From: Mesorhizobium loti
GTDB taxonomy: Bacteria > Pseudomonadota > Alphaproteobacteria > Rhizobiales > Rhizobiaceae
Direction: 5' to 3'
Length of the DNA stretch: 64,000 bases
NCBI GenBank assembly: GCA_014189435.1
Contig: CP050293.1
Span: 5,647,001 to 5,711,000 of the forward strand
Part shown: positions 58,630-64,000 of the stretch, one piece after another
How the letters are laid out: each line of letters opens with the position of its first letter
Numbering within the stretch: position 1 is the first letter of the stretch
Position numbers and translations under genes: made by a program
The notes under the pieces: model-generated
Database searches by the model: none
The model's input: only the letters and a program-made list of their open reading frames with translations
Told to the model about the DNA's origin: nothing

Positions 58630-59117
58630 CCCGTATCGTCGCGCGGCCGCTGACCCGCGAGAGCTTTGCCCCCTTCGGCGATGTCATCGACATGGGCGGC
58701 GACAACCACTATCCGATCAATGGCGGCAGGGCTGAGCGCTACCACGATCTCGCAACCGCTGAAGCAGCGGGGCCGAACGCCCGCGTGCTGATCTCGATGG
58801 TGCGCGGCACGCCCTACGAATTGCCGCTGAAGCTAGGCATGGTCGAGCGCCACCCTTTCGGCAGCCAGGCTTTTATTCCGCTGTCGCCACGCCCGTTCCT
58901 GGTCGTTGTCTGCCATGACGGCGATGAGGGACCGGGCGAGCCGCACGCCTTCATCACCGCCCCCGGACAAGGCATCAACTACCGCCGCAATCTCTGGCAT
59001 GGCGTGCTGACGCCGCTTGGCGAGGCGCAGGATTTCCTGATCGTCGACCGTGGCGGCGACGGCTCAAACCTCGAAGAATTCCATTTCTCGCACGCCTACG
59101 AGATCCATCTCCCTTAA
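58626..59117 (+). CDS. allA: Ureidoglycolate lyase
   Basis: 163 residues, starting in an ATGA overlap with the aminohydrolase. VERHPFGSQAFIPL, FLVVVCHDG, FITAPGQGINYRRNLWHGVLTPL and FLIVDRGGDGSNLEE are the AllA signature blocks. It cleaves ureidoglycolate to glyoxylate and urea, the last step in this pathway. Confidence 0.95.
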   Translation: MTRIVARPLTRESFAPFGDVIDMGGDNHYPINGGRAERYHDLATAEAAGPNARVLISMVRGTPYELPLKLGMVERHPFGSQAFIPLSPRPFLVVVCHDGDEGPGEPHAFITAPGQGINYRRNLWHGVLTPLGEAQDFLIVDRGGDGSNLEEFHFSHAYEIHLP

Positions 59118-59123
59118 TTTTTG

Positions 59124-59168
59124 TGCAAGTCGTTACCCCAAAACCGGGGCACTTTTGGGCGACATGCA
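59124..59168. repeat. Dispersed palindromic element, CCCAAAA/TTTGGG family, copy 2
   Basis: Terminal TGCA/TGCA with CCCAAAACCG and TTTTGGGCGACATGC in the same order as copy 1 at 21289-21337. It lies between allA and the deaminase, ending just before the AGGAG ribosome-binding site. Confidence 0.75.
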
Positions 59169-59183
59169 GCAGGAGCCCCAGAT

Positions 59184-59777
59184 ATGACCGACATTTCGCT
59201 GATCGACCGGCTGCTCGACGTCATCGAGCACGACATCGTGCCGAAGACGGCCGACGGCGTTGCCCATGGCAACAAGCTGTTCGGCGCGGCGATCCTGCGC
59301 AAGGATGATCGTTCGCTGGTGCTGGCCGAGACCAACAACGAGATGGAAAACCCGCTCTGGCATGGCGAGGTGCACTGCCTGAAGCGTTTCTACGAAATGC
59401 CGAAGGCCGAGCGCGTCGACACGACAGACGCCATCTTCCTCGCCACCCACGAGCCCTGCTCGCTGTGCCTGTCGGCGATCACCTGGACCGGCTTCGACAA
59501 TTTTTATTACCTCTTCAGCCATGAGGATTCGCGCGACAGTTTTGCGATCCCGCACGACCTGAAGATCCTGAAGGAGGTCTTCACTCTCGATCCCGGCGGC
59601 TACAACACCGAGAATGCCTATTGGAAGAGCTTTTCGATCCGCAGGCTGGTGCGGGCGTTGCCCGAGACAGAGCGCCAGCGCCTGGAAACGCGCATCGGCG
59701 AGATCTCGGCACGCTATGACGACTTGTCCGGCGCCTATCAGGCGAGCAAGGATGAGAACGACATTCCGCTGAATTGA
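59184..59777 (+). CDS. CMP/dCMP-type nucleoside deaminase
   Basis: 197 residues from the ATG at 59184, which has AGGAG at 59171-59175. The zinc and catalytic motifs are WHGEVHCLKRF (His ligand and catalytic Glu, with Gly instead of the common Ala) and HEPCSLCLSAITWTG (PCxxC). The C-terminal extension of about 90 residues is longer than in guanine or tRNA-adenosine deaminases. The purine-gene context favours a base deaminase, but the substrate is not fixed. Confidence 0.88.
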   Translation: MTDISLIDRLLDVIEHDIVPKTADGVAHGNKLFGAAILRKDDRSLVLAETNNEMENPLWHGEVHCLKRFYEMPKAERVDTTDAIFLATHEPCSLCLSAITWTGFDNFYYLFSHEDSRDSFAIPHDLKILKEVFTLDPGGYNTENAYWKSFSIRRLVRALPETERQRLETRIGEISARYDDLSGAYQASKDENDIPLN

Positions 59778-59787
59778 CGCGGATTGA

Positions 59788-60099
59788 CTAACTTACTTTC
59801 GCGTTTTTCAGCACCTCATTTATCTTGGCCTGCCAGCCCTTGCCGGTCGCCTTGAATTTCCTGACGACATCCTGATCCAGACGGATGGACACAACTTGCT
59901 TAGGCTTCTCCACGGCTGGCCGGCCACGAGCACGCCTTATGCTTTCGAAAAGTTCCGGAAACACGTCCGCGAAAGGCTTGGCTTGCATCAGCTGTTCGTC
60001 GGTCGCCTCCGCGTCATCGGGATCAGCGGCAATTTGTCTTTGAATTTCCGCTTCCTCCCCATCGGTCAGAGGTCGAACATGCGATTTAGGATTGCTCAT
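59788..60099 (-). CDS. brnA: BrnA-family antitoxin
   Basis: 103 residues from the ATG at 60099. The C-terminal KPKQVVSIRLDQDVVRKFKATGKGWQAKINEVLKNA is the ribbon-helix-helix BrnA DNA-binding domain. The N-terminal half (HVRPLTDGEEAEIQRQIAADPDD) is the toxin-binding part. It follows brnT with a 14-base overlap. BrnTA modules autorepress, with BrnA as the DNA-binding partner. Confidence 0.9.
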   Translation of the reverse strand: MSNPKSHVRPLTDGEEAEIQRQIAADPDDAEATDEQLMQAKPFADVFPELFESIRRARGRPAVEKPKQVVSIRLDQDVVRKFKATGKGWQAKINEVLKNAKVS

Positions 60100-60361
60100 A
60101 TACTGACCTTTCCTTTCGGCTGGCACGGCGCATCGAGATCACCGAAATCGCTTCGGAACCAAGCGGCTTGAAGATCACCGCGACAATGCTCTCTGCGAAC
60201 TCGCCAATCGCCTTGAACCGGCCAGCCTTGGCCGGGAGGACGGTTGAAGTCGCGAAAAACTCAATATCGAGTTCAGCAAAATCGAGATCGAGTTCAGCAA
60301 AATCGAGACCTCGATTTTCGAGGTTCGTCACACGCTTTGGCTCATCCCAAACGATTTTCAG
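60086..60361 (-). CDS. brnT: BrnT-family ribonuclease toxin, CTG start and internal 7-residue duplication
   Basis: 91 residues if translation starts at the CTG at 60359-60361. From there it reads LKIVWDEPKRVTNLENRG, the standard BrnT N-terminus with its first residue Leu-encoded. GAGGA (60368-60372) lies 6 bases upstream, and no ATG, GTG or TTG exists between the in-frame TGA just before it and this codon. The next start, GTG 60331, would remove the first ten residues of the fold. LDFAELD is present twice in a row, from a perfect 21-bp DNA duplication. VPAKAGRFKAIGEF and ISVISMRRASRKERS match the RNase core. Confidence 0.87.
   Translation of the reverse strand: MKIVWDEPKRVTNLENRGLDFAELDLDFAELDIEFFATSTVLPAKAGRFKAIGEFAESIVAVIFKPLGSEAISVISMRRASRKERSVYEQS
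60266..60307. repeat. 21-bp perfect tandem duplication within brnT
   Basis: Two adjacent identical 21-bp copies at 60266-60286 and 60287-60307, beginning ATCGAGTTCAGC on the plus strand. It is in frame and gives an extra LDFAELD heptapeptide. Confidence 0.95.
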
Positions 60362-60537
60362 GCGAGATCCTCAATACGTCGAACTTAGTAATAAAAGTAA
60401 TACATAAATTGGTGGAACGGCGCAAGATAGGCTTTGAACTGGACCCGACTTGGCGTCGTCCAGGGGACACAGGCCGTCGCCCGTTTGACTTCATGACGCG
60501 CACGCTTCATGCGTCACTGACGATCCTGGAGCATCGC

Positions 60538-62522
60538 ATGAAAACCGTCACCGAATTTCCCCGCAAGGTCGTCGAATTCCCGGATATGGCCATCGTCATG
60601 CCGGATGGTTGCCGGCTGTCGGCGCGGGTCTGGATGCCGGAAGATGCCGGCGACGATCCGGTGCCGGCAATCCTCGAGCATCTGCCCTACCGCAAGCGCG
60701 ACGGCACGATCTTTCGCGATCAGCTGACGCATCCCTATTTCGCCGGCCACGGCTATGCCTCGATCCGCGTCGACATGCGTGGCAATGGCGATTCCGAAGG
60801 GCTGATGGACGACGAATATTCCGAGCAGGAATTGCAGGATGCCTGCAACGTCATCGCCTGGGCGGCAAGCCAGCCCTGGTGCAACGGCAATGTCGGCATG
60901 ATGGGCATCTCCTGGGGCGGCTTCAACTGCCTGCAGGTCGCGGCCAAGCAGCCGCCGTCGCTGAAGGCGGTGATCAGCCTGTGCTCGACCGTCGACCGCT
61001 ATGCCGACGACATCCACTACAAGGGTGGCTGCCTGCTGATCGAGAATTTCGGCTGGGCCTCGACCATGCTGTCCTACTCGTCGCGGCCGCCGGATCCGCT
61101 GCTGGCCGGCGACAACAGATGGCGCGATCTGTGGCTGACCCGGCTGGAGAACCAGTCCTTCCTGGCGCCGTTGTGGCTGAAGCACCAGCACCGCGATGCC
61201 TACTGGAAGCGCGGCTCGATCTGCGAGGATTTTTCCGCCGTCAAAGCCGCCGTGCTGTCGATCGGCGGCTGGCATGACGGCTACCGCAACACTGTCTCGC
61301 ATCTGGCCAGCAACATCGAAGCCCCGGTCAAGGGCATCGTCGGACCATGGATCCACAAATACCCGCACTACGCCGGACCAAAACCCGCCATTGGCTTCCT
61401 GCAGGAGGCCTTGCGCTGGTGGGACCGCTGGCTGAAGGGCGTCGACACCGGCGTCGAGGCCGACCCTGCCTACCGCGCCTATGTCATGGACAGCGTGCGT
61501 CCGGCGCGCTGGCATCCCGAGCGACCGGGTCGCTGGATTGCCGAGCAGCAATGGCCCTCGCCAGCCATCAAGACGCAAACGGTCGATCTGATTCCCGCCG
61601 GCGAAAACCCCGCCATCGTCGCCTCGCCGCAAAGCTGCGGCCTGGCCGGAGGCGAGTATTTTCCGTTCACCTTCGGCCCCGAACTGCCCGGCGATCAGCG
61701 CCCCGACGATGCCCTGTCGGTGTGTTTCGACCAGCCGGAATTTCGCGAGGCGGTCGACATCGTCGGCGCGCCGGAAGTCGAGGTGCGGCTATCCTCCGAT
61801 CGCCCGCAGGCCAACATTGCGATCCGGCTGTGCGACGTGCATCCCGACGGCGCCTCGGAGCTGATTTCCTACGGCGTGCTCAACCTGACGCATCGCGCTT
61901 CGCACGAATTTCCCGAGGCGCTGGTGCCGGGCGAAACCGTGTCCGCGCGCGTCGTGCTCGATCAATGCGCTTACCGCGTTCCGGCCGGCCACCGCCTGCG
62001 TGTTGCCGTTTCGAATGCCTATTGGCCTGCCATCTGGCCGTCGCCGGAGCCGGTGCAACTCACCTTGTCGGCAGCGATGCTCAGCTTGCCGGTGCGGCCG
62101 CTGGCGACAGGCGACGAAATAACGTTCGCCGAACCGGAAGGGGCCACCCCTGGGCAACGGAGACGATCCGCGCCACCAATTCCGAGCGCCATGTCGATCG
62201 TGACGAGAAGACCGGAATGGTCACGCTTTCCATCGTTGATGATTTCGGCGAGGTCCGCGATCTCGCCCATGGCCTGGCAAACGGCAGCATCGCCCGCGAG
62301 ACCTGGACGATCCACCCCGACGATCCGCTGTCGGCATCGGGGAAAACGCACTGGACGCAGACCCTGTCGCGAAATGGATGGTCGGTGCGCACCGAGACAT
62401 CGGCGGAGATGCGGTCGGACGCGCAAAACTTCATCGTCAGCGCCCGAATCGAGGCCTATGAGGGCGAGAAACTCGTTTTCGAGCGTAACTTCGAGGAGAA
62501 GGTGCCGCGCGCGCTTCTTTGA
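60538..62522 (+). pseudogene. CocE/NonD-family serine hydrolase, frameshifted near the 3' end
   Basis: Starts at the ATG at 60538 (MKTVTEFPRKVVEFPDM). The alpha/beta-hydrolase domain has YFAGHGYASIRVDMRGNGDSEG, the nucleophile elbow MMGISWGGFNC, the acid in LSIGGWHDGYRN and the His in IVGPWIHKYPHYAG. The jelly-roll X-Pro-dipeptidyl-peptidase-like C-terminal domain follows. The frame is lost at a homopolymer at about 62139-62151 (GGGG or CCCC): one extra base would join EPEG to HPWATETIRATNSERHVDRD, and the second frame then runs to the stop at 62520-62522. Uncorrected, the first frame has no stop and continues in phase into the next gene. Substrates are esters or amides, perhaps peptides given the neighbour. 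Confidence 0.85.
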
Positions 62523-62676
62523 GCGCCGATTTCATTGGTCCAATTGCGACGTACGATTTACGCCACGGCATGTCGCATTCGGTCTTGCTTACCGCTTTCC
62601 CTTGCGGTCATTATTCTCCTCACAAGAAACAAGAAAAACGACCGCAGAGTCGAACCAACAGAGTGAGGAACTCAAA

Positions 62677-64000
62677 ATGTCGAACGAACTGGAATTCCTT
62701 AGCCGGCGTGCCGCGTCGGGCAAGCTGAGCCGTCGTGATTTTCTCGGCCGGGCGGCAGCGCTTGGTATCTCCGCACCCTTCGCCAACTCGTTGCTTTCAA
62801 GTGCGGCGCGCGCGGCCGGCCCGGTCAAGGGCGGTACACTGAAGGCCGGGCTGGTCGGCGGTGAATCCACCAACAGCCTCGATCCTGCGTTGATGATGAC
62901 GCAGGTGCCGTTCGCCTTCGGCAAGATGTGGGGCGAAATGATCGTCGAACTCTCCCCGGAGGGTAAGCTCGAGAATCGCATCGCCGAGGAGATCGGCTCG
63001 TCGGACGACGCCAAGGTGTGGACGCTGAAGATCCGCGACGGCGTCGAATTCCATAACGGCAAAACGGTGACCGCCGAAGACGTGGCCGCCACACTCGAGC
63101 GTCATTCGGACGAGAAGTCGAAGTCCGGCGCGCTGGGCTACATGAAGGGCATCGAGACCATCAAGGCCAGCGGCAAGGAAGTCGTGCTGACCCTGAAGGA
63201 AGCCAATGCCGACCTTCCCTATCTGCTCAGCGACTACCACCTGATCGTCCAGCCCAATGGCGGCAAGGACAAGGCCGATGCCGGCATCTCGGCCGGTCCT
63301 TACAAGGTCACGACCAATGAGCCCGGCGTGCGCCATGGCGGCGAGCGCTTCGCCAATTACTGGCAGGGCGACAAAATGGGCCATGCCGACCAGATCGAGA
63401 TCATCGTGATCAACGACGCCACCGCGCGTACGGCGGCCCTGCAGGGTGGCCAGGTCAACATGATCAACCGCGTCGAGCCGAAGATCGTCGACCTGATCAA
63501 GCGCCTGCCGGGCGTCACCATCCGTAATCACGCCGGCCCCGGCCACTACGTCTTCATTATGCACTGCAACACGGCGCCCTTCGACAACGCCGATTTGCGC
63601 ATGGCGCTGAAGCTGGCTATCGACCGCGAAGAGATGCTGGACAAGATCCTGCGCGGCTACGGCTCGCTCGGCAACGACTTCCCGATCAACGCTTCCTACC
63701 CGCTGTTCTCCGAGATCGAACAGCGCAAATACGATCCCGACAAGGCCAAGTTCCACTTCAAGAAGTCAGGCCATGACGGCGCCGTGCTGCTGCGCACATC
63801 GGACGTCGCCTTCCCCGGCGCCGTCGATGCGGCCCAGCTCTTCCAGCAGAGCGCCGCCAAGGCCGGCATCACGCTCGAGATCAAGCGCGAACCGGGCGAC
63901 GGCTACTGGTCGGAAGTCTGGAACAAGCAGCCCTTCTGCGCGTCCTACTGGGGCGGGCGCTCGACCCAGGACCAGATGTACTCGACCGCCTATCTGTCGA
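62677..64000 (+). CDS. Peptide-type ABC transporter substrate-binding protein, 3' truncated
   Basis: Begins at the ATG at 62677 with GAGGAA upstream; the window ends before the stop, after about 441 codons. A Tat signal, LSRRDFLGRAAALGISAPF, leads into an SBP family 5 fold (GGTLKAGLVGGESTNSLDPALMMT, WTLKIRDGVEFHNGKTVTAEDVAATLERH, NTAPFDNADLRMALKLAIDREEML). The family binds di- or oligopeptides, nickel complexes or opines. It is likely in one transcript with the upstream hydrolase. It is in the same reading frame as that frameshifted gene, so care is needed in gene calling. Confidence 0.92.
   Translation, partial: MSNELEFLSRRAASGKLSRRDFLGRAAALGISAPFANSLLSSAARAAGPVKGGTLKAGLVGGESTNSLDPALMMTQVPFAFGKMWGEMIVELSPEGKLENRIAEEIGSSDDAKVWTLKIRDGVEFHNGKTVTAEDVAATLERHSDEKSKSGALGYMKGIETIKASGKEVVLTLKEANADLPYLLSDYHLIVQPNGGKDKADAGISAGPYKVTTNEPGVRHGGERFANYWQGDKMGHADQIEIIVINDATARTAALQGGQVNMINRVEPKIVDLIKRLPGVTIRNHAGPGHYVFIMHCNTAPFDNADLRMALKLAIDREEMLDKILRGYGSLGNDFPINASYPLFSEIEQRKYDPDKAKFHFKKSGHDGAVLLRTSDVAFPGAVDAAQLFQQSAAKAGITLEIKREPGDGYWSEVWNKQPFCASYWGGRSTQDQMYSTAYLS

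Overview
The window is GC-rich alphaproteobacterial chromosomal DNA. It is most likely from Mesorhizobium or a close relative in the Rhizobiales. This rests on gene order (an aa3-type cytochrome oxidase subunit IV gene beside a split pntAA-pntAB-pntB operon, and a membrane-bound urate oxidase with a PuuE-UraD fusion) and on several dispersed palindromic repeat families of the kind seen in rhizobial genomes. The genus is an inference; no rRNA or tRNA gene lies in the window.

Layout. 1-2507: caspase-TPR gene, cut by the window edge and broken by a one-base frameshift. 2653-6278: gyrB, a 25-residue membrane peptide and a membrane protein. 6382-11411: an alpha/beta-hydrolase-like membrane protein and the transhydrogenase operon. 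11671-19837: a dehalogenase-like hydrolase, a DUF3096 mini-protein, a FeeM-like acyltransferase, a GGDEF-EAL protein and a large indolepyruvate ferredoxin oxidoreductase. 20058-22255: lipoprotein, CGNR regulator and a lone LivH-type permease. 22443-27742: a TRAP transporter (dctQM forward, dctP reverse) enclosing a zinc dehydrogenase and a VOC protein. 28044-34281: a class I amidotransferase, a putative protease inhibitor, a LacI-dehydrogenase pair, a DMT exporter, a DUF2000/AraC divergent pair and MarR. 34499-42485: intradiol dioxygenase, CobW GTPase, WD40 protein, a MarR/membrane-protein divergent pair, and an aminotransferase plus glutamine-synthetase-like operon.

42530-59777 is dominated by purine breakdown. 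GuaD makes xanthine. XdhABC makes urate. Membrane PuuD with its cytochrome c domain makes 5-hydroxyisourate. HIU hydrolase and the UraD half of the fusion give allantoin, and the PuuE half gives allantoate. The ureidoglycine aminohydrolase and AllA finish to glyoxylate and urea. Allantoate amidohydrolase is not in the window. A glycerate 2-kinase next to guaD could serve glyoxylate assimilation. A LysR regulator and two luciferase-like monooxygenases sit inside the cluster.

59788-64000: a BrnTA toxin-antitoxin pair, a frameshifted CocE/NonD hydrolase, and the start of a peptide-type ABC substrate-binding protein.

No undescribed multi-gene system could be demonstrated. The most unusual signals are an in-frame palindromic element inside xdhC, two genes (a LacI regulator and brnT) that appear to start at CTG, a 21-bp in-frame tandem duplication in brnT, two frameshifts at homopolymers, and paired operator-like palindromes at the MarR and CGNR regulators. 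There is also a four-way-junction-like palindromic element at 25927-26052.
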